Source: Desulfomonile tiedjei
GTDB taxonomy: Bacteria; Desulfobacterota; Desulfomonilia; Desulfomonilales; Desulfomonilaceae
Direction: 5' to 3'
Assembly: GCA_016212925.1 (NCBI GenBank)
Contig: JACRDF010000003.1
Location: 62,001-126,000, forward strand
DNA: 64,000 nt
Each line of letters opens with the position of its first letter. Position 1 is the first letter of the stretch. The notes beneath the pieces were generated by a model. It did not search any database. It saw only the letters and a list, made by a program, of their open reading frames with translations, and was not told where the DNA came from. The translations under genes were made by a program, and so were the position numbers. Shown one piece after another: positions 50,058-59,284 of the stretch.

Positions 50058-50447
50058 ATGCCCAAGAAGATTCTGGTGATTGATGACGAACCTGATATGG
50101 TCACCTTCCTTTGCACTCTGCTGGAGGACAATGGATACGAGACCGCAACGGCGATGGACGGGGAGGAAGGGCTTGCCAAGGTGAAATCCGACAGGCCTGA
50201 CCTGGTTTCCCTCGATCTGCTCATGCCCAACAAGACAGGGATCAAGATGTTCCGCGAGATGAGGAAGGATGACGATACCAAAGACATCCCCGTCGTAATG
50301 GTCACCGGATTCGGCAAGGACGACGTTCCGAGTATGGACTTCAAGGAATGGATACAGAAGCGCGCGATCAGACCTCCTGAAGCATACATAGAAAAACCGG
50401 TCAATAAGGACGTTCTCCTTGCAGCTATCAAGAAAGCCATAGGATAA
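50058..50447 (+). CDS. Single-domain response regulator
   Basis: A 129-residue receiver: ILVIDDEPDMVTF, phospho-acceptor Asp53 in VSLDLLMPNKTG, VVMVTGFGKDDVP (with a longer loop) and YIEKPVNKD. It has a good ribosome site (AAGGAGG). It sits between the HdrD-like redox gene and the large kinase gene, and is the probable partner of the latter. Confidence 0.93.
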   Translation: MPKKILVIDDEPDMVTFLCTLLEDNGYETATAMDGEEGLAKVKSDRPDLVSLDLLMPNKTGIKMFREMRKDDDTKDIPVVMVTGFGKDDVPSMDFKEWIQKRAIRPPEAYIEKPVNKDVLLAAIKKAIG

Positions 50448-50521
50448 GAGCGCTCCTTGAGAAGACCCCCGAGCCTTGGGGGAGTCAATCACTCCCCCAA
50501 GACCCGACAGCGAAGCCCGAC

Positions 50522-52783
50522 ATGTTCCATGCCGCTATACGACTTTTCAGAAACTTCATTGGTAGCCTGAGATTCAAACTCAGTTTCTACGTGGGACTCG
50601 TCCTGTTTCTCACAGTCGTGGCCTTTACTTATCACAACATTGCCACTCAAGAAGAAAGCCTGGTCAATGCCAGGATCAAGAGCGCCCTGAAGGATTCCGA
50701 GGTGATAAAGGCCGCGATCTGGAACGGGATGATGACCAAAGACCGGGAAGTCATCAGGGAGATCGTAAAGGCTATCGGCAGGCAGGAAGGCTTCAAGGAA
50801 ATCAACATTTACGACCGAAACGGCGTGCTCCATTATACCAGCAGGAACGATGCGGATTCTTCGGTGGGTCAGCCTTCAAAGGGGAATGAAGCGGCGAATC
50901 TCTTGCGCGAGTTGGAGACCGACGCGCAGGTGAGATACCAATTTCTCGACGAGGGCAGGCTTCTAACCGTGGTGAACCCGCTGTCCAACACAATGAGCTG
51001 CTCCACTGCGTCGTGCCATGCGCATCCGGAATCCCATAAGGTGCTCGGCGCTTTGGAAGTCAAGCTGCCTCTGGGAGGACTCCGCGCCCAGATTCTGGAA
51101 AATGCGCACAACACAGTCGTATTCGGCTTTCTCCTGTTCGTTTTTATTTCATCCATCATCGGGCTAGGAGTGATATTCCTGGTCAGTCATCCATTGCGAC
51201 GACTGCAGAACAAAGCCAAGAAAATGGCCCGAGGGGAATACGTCCCGGATGCAACACCGAGGGGCCGGGATTCTATAGCCGAGCTTTCCCGATCATTTGA
51301 CGAAATGAGCCGGCAAATTAACGAGCGCACCAGACAAGTCGAACAAAGCCGCCGCATGTATAAGGAGCTTTTTGAGAAAGTTCCGTGTTACTTGACGGTG
51401 GTAAGCCGTGATTACCGCATTGTGCGGGCTAATCAGGCCTTTCATGATGAGTTCGGAGATCAGGTGGGCAAGAACTGCTTTACGGGCTACAAGGGTTTTG
51501 ATTCCAAGTGCGAGAACTGCCTGGTGGAGAAGACCTACCAAGACGGCCTGTCACATAGGTCCGAAGAGATATGGAACCTGGCCGGCAATGGAAAGAAGAA
51601 AATCTATGTGATTGTCAATACGGTTCCCATCATGGATGACGAAGGCAAAGTCGCCGAGGTGCTTGAAATGTCCGTGGATGTCACACGGCTTGAGAGGCTC
51701 CAGATCGAACTCAAGAAGAAAGAAGAACAGTTCAAAAACCTCTTCGACAACGTGCCCTGTTATCTGACAGTGGTTGACCGTAATTTCAGAGTGGCATTCT
51801 ACAATAAAATGTTTGCTCAAGATTTCGGCGATAGTTGGGGCAAACACTGCTACGAGACATACAAACGACGAGACTCAAAATGCGAGAACTGCCCGGTGGA
51901 AAGGACCTTTGCAGACGGGGAGAGCCACAGCTCGGAAGAACTCTGGAATCTCGATGGTAAAGACGTCCACATTATCCTCCAGACTTCGCCCATTACCGAC
52001 GAAACCGGAGAAACAGTAGCGGTAATGGAGATGTGTACAAACGTCACAGAATTAAAGCTCCTTCAAAATGAACTTACCATCCTAGGCGAGACAATCGCAG
52101 GGATGTCCCACGCGGTGAAAAATATACTTTCAGGCCTCGAAGGAGGAGTGTACGTTGTAGATTCGGGCATAAGGACTGGTAAAGAGGAGCGAATCCGTGT
52201 AGGATGGGATATGGTGAAGAAGAACGTGGCCAAGGTCTCGGAACTGGTCAAGGACATACTGTACGCGTCCAAAGAACGAGAGCCCGAGTACAAGGAATGT
52301 GATCCGGCCCAGGTTCTTTCCGAGGTGTTCGACCTCTATGAAGGGCAAGCACTCGCCAAGGGAATCGAACTCGTGAAAGACTTTGAACCGGAAATGGGTC
52401 TCGCCAGACTTGACCCCAACGGATTACACACCGTGTTGTCCAACCTGATCTCTAACGCAATTTGCGCATGCTCCGTGAGCCCGGTACAGGACACCCATCA
52501 CATTATACTAAGTGGAAGAGTCGAAGCCCCGTGGCTGCATTTGCAGATTACCGACGACGGCTGCGGAATGTCGGACGAAATCAAGGACAATCTTTTCAAA
52601 AAGTTTTATTCCACGAAAGGTTCCAAAGGCACCGGCCTGGGACTCGTGGTGACAAGGAAAATCATCGAAGAGCACGGCGGCAAGATGAGAGTGGCCTCCA
52701 GGGTGGGTGAGGGGACCACTTTCTCAGTTGAAATTCCGCTAATGCCGACGCACCCCCAAAATGCATTGAAGAAAGCGATGTAA
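50522..52783 (+). CDS. Histidine kinase with probable c-haem periplasmic sensor, HAMP and two PAS domains
   Basis: A 753-residue kinase. First membrane helix about 20-42, periplasmic domain to about 195 with CSTASCHAHPESHK (Cys160, Cys165, His166), a CX4CH haem-type motif in a segment that continues VLGALEVKLPL as in haem-sensor kinases. Second helix about 200-222, HAMP 223-275, PAS 280-395 and 400-515, each with a KCENC-type cysteine pair. HisKA about 520-550 (GMSHAVKNIL), HATPase with SNLISNAICA, DDGCGMSDE and GTGLGLVV. It could sense redox state or nitric oxide near the HdrD/DsrK-like complex. Confidence 0.88.
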   Translation: MFHAAIRLFRNFIGSLRFKLSFYVGLVLFLTVVAFTYHNIATQEESLVNARIKSALKDSEVIKAAIWNGMMTKDREVIREIVKAIGRQEGFKEINIYDRNGVLHYTSRNDADSSVGQPSKGNEAANLLRELETDAQVRYQFLDEGRLLTVVNPLSNTMSCSTASCHAHPESHKVLGALEVKLPLGGLRAQILENAHNTVVFGFLLFVFISSIIGLGVIFLVSHPLRRLQNKAKKMARGEYVPDATPRGRDSIAELSRSFDEMSRQINERTRQVEQSRRMYKELFEKVPCYLTVVSRDYRIVRANQAFHDEFGDQVGKNCFTGYKGFDSKCENCLVEKTYQDGLSHRSEEIWNLAGNGKKKIYVIVNTVPIMDDEGKVAEVLEMSVDVTRLERLQIELKKKEEQFKNLFDNVPCYLTVVDRNFRVAFYNKMFAQDFGDSWGKHCYETYKRRDSKCENCPVERTFADGESHSSEELWNLDGKDVHIILQTSPITDETGETVAVMEMCTNVTELKLLQNELTILGETIAGMSHAVKNILSGLEGGVYVVDSGIRTGKEERIRVGWDMVKKNVAKVSELVKDILYASKEREPEYKECDPAQVLSEVFDLYEGQALAKGIELVKDFEPEMGLARLDPNGLHTVLSNLISNAICACSVSPVQDTHHIILSGRVEAPWLHLQITDDGCGMSDEIKDNLFKKFYSTKGSKGTGLGLVVTRKIIEEHGGKMRVASRVGEGTTFSVEIPLMPTHPQNALKKAM

Positions 52784-52851
52784 CCATGCCCCAAGACGCT
52801 GCACAAGTAATCAGGCTTTCGGACTATCAGAAACGAAAAGCAGGAGGTATC

Positions 52852-53382
52852 ATGAATGGAATAGGGCTGTGTGCCATATTTTCTCGCCAGGGAGATTGGG
52901 CCTTTGACTACGCTTTGTCCCTGGCACGACATTATCAAACGAAATTGAACGTTTTTCATTTCCTGGAGTCACCGTATACCCTTCGACGAGATGTGGTTTT
53001 CGTGGATGCGGATAAAAAGGAGACAGCGAAGGTCACTCCGGATCTCATCGCCAAAAAAGATAAAGAGATGCGCGAAATGTTCGACGAGCGCCTGGGCGAT
53101 TACGTTGAAGTGGGATTCCGCCTCTGCGAAGGCAATGATGAGTGGGAATTGAGAAAGTGCTTCAAAAAGGGCGATTATGAAGTCCTTGTCATTGGATACA
53201 AGGCCAAAGGAGCGGATTTCGGAGGGACAACCACCATTGAAGCCTTTGCCGACAAATTTAAGGGCCCTGTGGTTTTGGTCGGTCCCGACGCACCCGACAC
53301 CTTCTTCGTTAACGACCATGCCGAACAGCGAATAAACGACCTCATGATCCCGGAAGGGAAATGGAAGCGTATCGGCACATAG
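52852..53382 (+). CDS. Universal stress protein (UspA family)
   Basis: A 176-residue UspA-fold protein (from ATG 52852, with AGGAGG just before it). It opens with GLCAIFSRQGDWAFDYALSL and ends with the nucleotide-loop area GADFGGTTTIEAFADKFKGP and VVLVGPD. The Gly-2x-Gly-9x-Gly-Ser loop is only partly present. An upstream in-frame ATG at 52786 overlaps the kinase end and is less likely. It follows the histidine kinase, so it may belong to its output regulon. Confidence 0.8.
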   Translation: MNGIGLCAIFSRQGDWAFDYALSLARHYQTKLNVFHFLESPYTLRRDVVFVDADKKETAKVTPDLIAKKDKEMREMFDERLGDYVEVGFRLCEGNDEWELRKCFKKGDYEVLVIGYKAKGADFGGTTTIEAFADKFKGPVVLVGPDAPDTFFVNDHAEQRINDLMIPEGKWKRIGT

Positions 53383-53526
53383 ATTCGTCCGTAGCACGCG
53401 GTTGACCGCGGGGTGGCTCCTCACCGAGGGGCCCTCCGCCCCATCACTGTGTCAGGCTCACGCGGCCGCTTCCACACCCAATTCTGAGGGCTCGACAAGA
53501 AGCTCGCACCGAAAGGAACCAAGACT

Positions 53527-53826
53527 GTGGATTTTTCAACAAGGGAAGAGTTTGAACTTCACGTTCACAAATGCTTCGGCAAAATTTTCGACAACCTGAT
53601 GAAGGTGGACGCTCTGGTCAAAGAGGGAGCGGAAAAGGAAGAAGCGGAAGGACAATTCGGTGTAATGAATGAACTGAGGGATTACATCGAGGATGTAATT
53701 CTGCACTGCCATTTGGCCTGGCAGTACCATCGTCTCTCCAGGATGGTACCTGGGCCTGTGAGTACCTGGGACAAGGTCGAGAATGACGGAGGAGAATCGG
53801 TATCGGCTTCTGTAGAAAAAAGCTAA
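53527..53826 (+). CDS. Small hypothetical helical protein
   Basis: A 99-residue soluble protein (GTG 53527, weak SD) rich in charged helices: REEFELHVHKCFGKIFDNLM, then NELRDYIEDVILHCHLAWQY. The His and Glu spacing (HVHKC, ILHCHLAWQYH) hints at a metal-binding helical bundle, but I cannot name a family. It comes after the UspA gene. Confidence 0.5.
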   Translation: MDFSTREEFELHVHKCFGKIFDNLMKVDALVKEGAEKEEAEGQFGVMNELRDYIEDVILHCHLAWQYHRLSRMVPGPVSTWDKVENDGGESVSASVEKS

Positions 53827-53888
53827 CGACGAAGTCCCACAACATCTGTTGACTCAAATGCCCGCCTGAGACCAAACATCTTGGACCT

Positions 53889-55895
53889 TCATTGGACCCT
53901 CCAGATTTTATTGAGAATCCTTTCCGGCCAGCCCGCGGCCGGGTCGAGTTTCCGGAACCGGTAGTCCCATATCTGCTGCAAAAGAGGATCTCTGAACAGA
54001 ACTTCCTCCGGGTGATCCTCATGCGCCCCCTGGAGGACATTCAGCAGCCCTTCAACATCGCCGGCCAGGTCCGCCATTGGAGGTGAGACCAACAAGGGCG
54101 CGTCGGAACGCATCAGCCGAGCGTCATCCAGGGTTTTCCAGTCCCACACAACCGACGCCATGGAGCCTAGCCCGTTGGAGATCGAAGAACGTCGGCGATG
54201 ATCACCAGGGTCCGGCAAAACCACGGTGAAATTCAGAGATACCACTTCGTCTTCGCCGTACAGGGGCGCATAAGACCGATTCACGAAGAGGCCCGGGTCG
54301 GCCGAAACTTCGAGCGCTTTTCGGAAAAAAGGCAAGTCAGGCGGTTCCGAGAACTCCAGTACAAGATGTAGGCACGCATGAGGATTCGCAAGAGCGAAGT
54401 CCCTGAGGAACTGGAGCATGGCTTTTTCCGTGCCTGTCGTTCGAACACCTCTGAACCAGAGCACGAAAGGGTCCGTAGCCTTTGAAATAACCTCTGGCGC
54501 AACGCGTGGCCAATCAGGCTCATTCTGGAGATCAACTATCCATTTGCTCACGTACGTTGTCTGATCCGGCCTGGAAATTAAGCCCGTTCCCCGATCCACC
54601 AAGGAAGGCGGGGGAATGTAGTCCAGTTCCATATCGAAAGTCTTCTCGCATTCCAGAAGCGCGGTCCGAAGCCGATGTTCGGGAAAAGTAGGAGTGGAAC
54701 GAACGTAGTACGGGGGCCGGTGATCATACCTGATCCCAAGGCTGGAAGCCCGTGACTTGAAATCAGTTCCGGGTAGCATTGACAGGACAAAAGGATGGAC
54801 CACGGAATATGCCCCCGTTTGTTTGAGCCACTTCAAAGTGGCGGAAAAGCCTTCGGGAGTATCTTTGGGAAGTCCGAGTATGATTCCCGTCGTGACCTCG
54901 ATTCCCGCTTCCTTCAACAGCGTTACACCCCGCGCGACCTTTGCCGGTTCCTGCCTGCGGCCCGCCTCTCGGAGAGCTTCAAGATTAGTGGTCTGGAGGC
55001 CTATCTCGGCTGAAACCAGTCCTGCGTCCTTCAACAATCCCACGTCATCAGCAGTCAGTGAGTCTGCGCGCAGCTCCGTGTGAAGGGCCAGGTCCTTTTG
55101 ACGCCTTCGCCCGGCCATGGATCTTAGCAATGTCCTGAATCCTTTTCTTGCGTTGAAAGTGGGGTCCATCAGGTAGATTTCGCGAACCGCTGAATCGCGG
55201 GAGTAGGCAAAGTCCAGCACATTCTCCACTGCCGGCCGCGGATGAAAACGCGTTTGCTGAAAAGCCTTATGGTAGTAGCAATAACGGCATTGAAACGGAC
55301 AACCCCTGACTGTCTCGAGAAAAAGCGTACCATCTCTGGACGGCAAGATCCGACCGTCCAGGTAGGGGTACGGGCAGGATGAGAGGTCCCACGCGGGGGC
55401 CGGCCCAAGGTTGGCGCACACTTCACCTTGGTCTTTGAAAAAGACGCCCGGGATATGTTCCAGGGATTTCCCTTTGAGAAGCGCGTCCATCACCGCCGCG
55501 ATTCTGGATTCGCCTTCTCCGAAAACTCCGACATCCACAGCGGGATGTCGCAGCACCCAGAGGTTGTCAGGGGTAACTTCGGGCCCACCGGCCAGAATGG
55601 TGGTTCCGGGGAAGCGCCTCTTGATGTCCGAGGCCAGAAACAGGCTCCTTTCCACATTCCAGACGTAGAGAGTCATAGCGATAACAAAAGGACGCCTTCG
55701 AGCAATCTCAAGGGCCAGCCCTCGATCACCGAGCACATCCGAGATCTGGGGTGACAGGACCTCGAAGTCCAGGTTCTTGAGGCCTGAGCTTGCCAGCGTG
55801 GACATGAGAAAGCCTGCTGCAAGCGGTATATTCGTGGTTGCCGTAGAAAAGGAAAATCGGGGTGGTGGCAGTTGTACAAACAGAAGTGTCTTCAT
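53889..55895 (-). CDS. B12-binding radical SAM protein
   Basis: A 668-residue enzyme. N-terminal cobalamin-binding-like fold (about 1-140, with a GGPEVTP loop and FGEGES). The radical SAM TIM barrel is led by CPFQCRYC (Cys199, Cys203, Cys206) and followed by GLQTTNLEALREAGR and EVTTGIILGLP, usual in B12-radical SAM methylases and cyclases. A C-terminal 150-residue region (about 470-668) is of unknown type. It stands alone; the substrate cannot be guessed from context. Two upstream plus-strand genes are convergent or remote. Confidence 0.88.
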   Translation of the reverse strand: MKTLLFVQLPPPRFSFSTATTNIPLAAGFLMSTLASSGLKNLDFEVLSPQISDVLGDRGLALEIARRRPFVIAMTLYVWNVERSLFLASDIKRRFPGTTILAGGPEVTPDNLWVLRHPAVDVGVFGEGESRIAAVMDALLKGKSLEHIPGVFFKDQGEVCANLGPAPAWDLSSCPYPYLDGRILPSRDGTLFLETVRGCPFQCRYCYYHKAFQQTRFHPRPAVENVLDFAYSRDSAVREIYLMDPTFNARKGFRTLLRSMAGRRRQKDLALHTELRADSLTADDVGLLKDAGLVSAEIGLQTTNLEALREAGRRQEPAKVARGVTLLKEAGIEVTTGIILGLPKDTPEGFSATLKWLKQTGAYSVVHPFVLSMLPGTDFKSRASSLGIRYDHRPPYYVRSTPTFPEHRLRTALLECEKTFDMELDYIPPPSLVDRGTGLISRPDQTTYVSKWIVDLQNEPDWPRVAPEVISKATDPFVLWFRGVRTTGTEKAMLQFLRDFALANPHACLHLVLEFSEPPDLPFFRKALEVSADPGLFVNRSYAPLYGEDEVVSLNFTVVLPDPGDHRRRSSISNGLGSMASVVWDWKTLDDARLMRSDAPLLVSPPMADLAGDVEGLLNVLQGAHEDHPEEVLFRDPLLQQIWDYRFRKLDPAAGWPERILNKIWRVQ

Positions 55896-56016
55896 TTTGT
55901 TAATTTATAACAACGTGACCCGGATCTGAATAGTTCAGTGGCGTCATCGAAATCACTTTCGGATCTGTCCCACAATTGATAAGAATGTACCCTCCAACAG
56001 GGAAGCGGGTCGTTAC

Positions 56017-57504
56017 ATGGTCAGTCTCAGATGGCTAAGCTCAGGCTTCTTCAGACAAGCCTCCTACGCGTCCTTCACGGCATGGGTTATGACCGGCTTG
56101 GCTTTGCTGGGTCTTCATGCGGCACTGGCCTGGTTATCCGGTGAATTTGAATACACGCGGCCACTAGCGGAAAAGCCGGTCCTGACCCTGGTCGCTCTCC
56201 AGCTCGCGGCAGGCCTGGTATTTCTCCTTGCAATATTCCGAAACAAGTTCACGCATCCTGAAGGGAAGAGGATCTTCACATGGATGATCGGGGTAGGAAT
56301 TGCCCTTCGGGCCTTAACCATCTTCTCCACTCCCATGCTGGAAACCGATTTCTATCGGTACATGTGGGACGGGGCCGTGTTGGCCAATGGCATGAACCCT
56401 TATCAGTACTCGCCGAATCAGGCGGAACAAGCTGCGGACTCGGTTCCGGCTCCACTTGCCACACTGGCCGGGGAGTCTGACGAGGTCGTTCGCAGGATCA
56501 ATCACGCGGACTTACGCACGATTTATCCGCCTGTCGCCCAGATATTTTTTTCAGTGGCCTACTTTGTCAAACCTTGGAGCTTATTTGCGTGGCGCTTCGT
56601 GTTGGCATTTTTCGACGCAGCTAATCTGATTCTTGTGCTGCTGGTTCTCAGGGACCTGAAGCTGTCCTGCGGTCTGGCTGCCATCTATTGGTGGAATCCT
56701 CTGGTGATAAGAGAGGTCTTCAACGCCGCTCACATGGACGTGATGGCTCTCCCATTGGTCATGCTCGCGGTGATGTTGGGAGCGAGAAACAGATACAACG
56801 CGGCTGGGCTTATCCTCGCTGGGGCTGTGGGCATAAAGCTTTGGCCGGTCGTGCTCCTTCCCGTGGTTTTATCACCTTTGCGGAACAATCCTCGTCGATT
56901 GGTTCCTGCTGTCTGCCTGTTTGCCGCCACTTGCTCGCTACTGCTCTTGCCCGTCTATTTTTCCGGTCTTGACCAAGGCTCGGGCTTCATAGCGTACGGT
57001 CAAACGTGGGAGATGAATGACGCCCTCTTCATGCTCTTGCTGTGGACCACCGAATTGTTCGGGCGAGTCTTGGCCTGGGACGAGGCTGTGATACAGTTAG
57101 TTGCCCGAGTGATTGCGGCAGCAGCAATTGTTTCATGGGCCGCATGGCTCTCCATCGGTACGCCAAGGGACCAGAGTGACTTGTGGGAGCTATCGCTACT
57201 CGCAGTAGCCGGTGTTTTCCTGCTAAGCCCGACCCAATTCCCCTGGTACTATCTGTGGATGGCTCCCCTGGTGGCAATACGGCCACGGGTTTCCCTGCTG
57301 CTTTTGAGCGCCCTTCTATCACTGTATTACTTGCGGTTCCACTTTAAGGCCACGGACAGCGTCGCGGTTTTTGATTATTACATTGTATGGTTAGAGTATA
57401 TCCCGGTATGGTTAATGCTGTTGAGGGAAGGGCTGAAACCCCGAATCGCATGCCCCCTGCCGGGCCAGGAGAAGAGCGGTGGAAACAAGATGCGAATATT
57501 CTGA
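56017..57504 (+). CDS. Multipass membrane glycosyltransferase (GT87/GT-C-like)
   Basis: A 495-residue protein with about 11-12 membrane helices and the acidic loop METDFYRYMWDGAVLANGMN, with its PYQYSP continuation. This is the motif of bacterial polyprenyl-linked mannosyltransferase-like GT-C enzymes (DUF2029). It would transfer a sugar from a lipid carrier on the outer membrane face. Its end overlaps the next gene by 26 bp. No partner for acceptor or donor is nearby. Confidence 0.78.
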   Translation: MVSLRWLSSGFFRQASYASFTAWVMTGLALLGLHAALAWLSGEFEYTRPLAEKPVLTLVALQLAAGLVFLLAIFRNKFTHPEGKRIFTWMIGVGIALRALTIFSTPMLETDFYRYMWDGAVLANGMNPYQYSPNQAEQAADSVPAPLATLAGESDEVVRRINHADLRTIYPPVAQIFFSVAYFVKPWSLFAWRFVLAFFDAANLILVLLVLRDLKLSCGLAAIYWWNPLVIREVFNAAHMDVMALPLVMLAVMLGARNRYNAAGLILAGAVGIKLWPVVLLPVVLSPLRNNPRRLVPAVCLFAATCSLLLLPVYFSGLDQGSGFIAYGQTWEMNDALFMLLLWTTELFGRVLAWDEAVIQLVARVIAAAAIVSWAAWLSIGTPRDQSDLWELSLLAVAGVFLLSPTQFPWYYLWMAPLVAIRPRVSLLLLSALLSLYYLRFHFKATDSVAVFDYYIVWLEYIPVWLMLLREGLKPRIACPLPGQEKSGGNKMRIF

Positions 57505-58990
57505 ACTATCAATCCCCAATGATCCATCCTTTGTTTCGATTGCCGCCGCTTATGTTCGCTCTGTGGCTAAAAAGCTCGGATTCGACGAGACCGATCAACA
57601 GAAGATAGATGCGGCAGTGACCGAAGCCGTGAAAAACGTGATCCAGCATGCCTTCGAACCCAATGAGCGTCAGGCTTTCGAGATCTCCTGCGAAAGGGTC
57701 CCTGTGGGCCTCAAAGTCATCGTCAAAGAAAAAGGACTGCCCTTCGATCCTAAGGGCATAATGGAACCTGGCACCGCAACCGGCTCGGCCAAAGATCGCG
57801 GGAGCGGTATTGCGCTCATGAAGGACTTGATGGATGAAGTCTCGTTGCGCTATCTGGGGCCTGACGGCAAGGAAACCCACTTGGTGAAGTTCCTCAAGGG
57901 AAAGAACATCACGGACTATTTCGAGGCGTGCGAACTCGAACGGTTCAAGCCCCCGGTAATCGGCAAACAGCGAAGCAAGAAAAGGATGGCTTTCAATTTG
58001 CGATTGATGGAGCCGTCAGATGCGGTAGAGGTCTCCCGGGCGGCTTACAAAGCCTATGGATACTCGTATTTCTATCCCCACATGTACTTTCCTGAAAGGA
58101 TGGTCGAGTTAAATCGGAGCGGCCGGATAGTATCGGCGGTGGCCGTGACCGAAGCCGGCGACCTGGCGGGACATTGCGCGATTTTCTGCGCTCCTGACAG
58201 TCCTTCCATAGCGGAAATGGGCCAGGCGGTCGTCAAACCTGAATTTCGCGGACAGGGGTGCCTGCGTAAGCTCGCAGAGTTTCTCGTTGAGCAGGCGAAG
58301 CACAGGGGACTGACCGGGCTATACGTACGCGCGGTGACCAGTCATACCTTTTCGCAGCGGGTTTCTTACCGATTGGGATTCCGCAACTGCGGGATTATGC
58401 TGGCTTACGCGCCTTCAAACGTATCCTTCAAGCAGATTGATGAAAAACTTACCCAGCGTGAAACGTTCACGGTGGAATATCAGTACCTGCGGACCCCTCC
58501 TCGTCCCACCCTGTACGTCCCACAGCGCCACAGGGCCTTTGTGGAGAAACTGTACCGCAACCTGGGGGCGGTTCCCGAAATGCTTGAGCCCAACTCGCAA
58601 CAACGAGGCGCTTTGAAAACAAACCACGTCCTGGTCGAAAAATCCACCCTGTACGAGCCCAGTGGTTTTGCCGCGCTGCAAGTGCAAGAATATGGGAAGG
58701 ATGTCGTCTCGGAGGTGAGGTCCCGTCTGAGAGAGTTATGCAGGAGACAATTCGACGTAATCACGCTTCACCTGAATCTGGGCGATCCGCTCACCTACGA
58801 TATGGCTTCGCAATTTGAGGAGTTGGGATTCTTCTTTTCGTCTATTCTCCCGGGAGAGTCGGACTCCGATGCCCTTGTCCTGCAATACCTGAACAACGTG
58901 CCGCTCGACTATGATAGGATAAAATTGTACTCGAGAACGGGCCGCTCGGTCCTAGCCTACGTTAAGAAGCACGACCCCAACCGACTGTGA
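57479..58990 (+). CDS. HATPase (RsbW-like)-GNAT fusion protein
   Basis: A 503-residue two-domain protein. Residues 1-135 are an RsbW/SpoIIAB-type HATPase (DAAVTEAVKNVIQHAFEPNE with the N-box, then KEKGLPFDPKGI and DRGSGIALMKDLMDEVSLRY). Residues about 170-500 carry an acetyltransferase (GNAT) part: RLMEPSDAVEVSRAAYKAYG, then the acetyl-CoA loop VKPEFRGQGCLRKLAEFLVE. The rest (300-500) is a second GNAT-like or unknown domain. RsbW kinases normally phosphorylate anti-anti-sigma factors; fusion with GNAT is unusual. The start is GTG 57479 with AGGAGA. It overlaps the upstream glycosyltransferase gene. Confidence 0.85.
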   Translation: METRCEYSELSIPNDPSFVSIAAAYVRSVAKKLGFDETDQQKIDAAVTEAVKNVIQHAFEPNERQAFEISCERVPVGLKVIVKEKGLPFDPKGIMEPGTATGSAKDRGSGIALMKDLMDEVSLRYLGPDGKETHLVKFLKGKNITDYFEACELERFKPPVIGKQRSKKRMAFNLRLMEPSDAVEVSRAAYKAYGYSYFYPHMYFPERMVELNRSGRIVSAVAVTEAGDLAGHCAIFCAPDSPSIAEMGQAVVKPEFRGQGCLRKLAEFLVEQAKHRGLTGLYVRAVTSHTFSQRVSYRLGFRNCGIMLAYAPSNVSFKQIDEKLTQRETFTVEYQYLRTPPRPTLYVPQRHRAFVEKLYRNLGAVPEMLEPNSQQRGALKTNHVLVEKSTLYEPSGFAALQVQEYGKDVVSEVRSRLRELCRRQFDVITLHLNLGDPLTYDMASQFEELGFFFSSILPGESDSDALVLQYLNNVPLDYDRIKLYSRTGRSVLAYVKKHDPNRL

Positions 58991-59284
58991 CGTGAGACGG
59001 GAAATGCCCGAGGGAATTATACCATTTCGCTATTATTTTCGTAACATACGTGGTGTGAGTTGTCATTGCGAGGAGTGAAACGACGAAGCAATCTCAGCAG
59101 TGAGAGATTGCTTCGGGCTTAACGCCCTCGCAATGACAACTTTCGGCAATGTTATATCTTTTTTGGCGAAGTGGTATTACACAATGGATCATTGCCGTAG
59201 TTCCGCAGACCTTTTCGGATGTGGCGACGCGGAGCTAAGACACGGACCCTTTACACAAAAAGGTTCGCACGTATATCGGACATC
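58991..59284. other. Intergenic region holding MITE-like copy 1
   Basis: Almost half of this region is the 159-bp element at 59019-59177. Nothing else recognised before the rtcA start. Confidence 0.6.
59019..59177. mobile_element. MITE-like element, copy 1 (159 bp)
   Basis: ATACCATTTCGC at the left end and GCGAAGTGGTAT at the right are near-perfect terminal inverted repeats. It has an internal inverted repeat (TTGTCATTGCGAGG / CCTCGCAATGACAA) and shares most of its sequence with the same-length copy at 61980-62138. No transposase is present. Confidence 0.7.
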
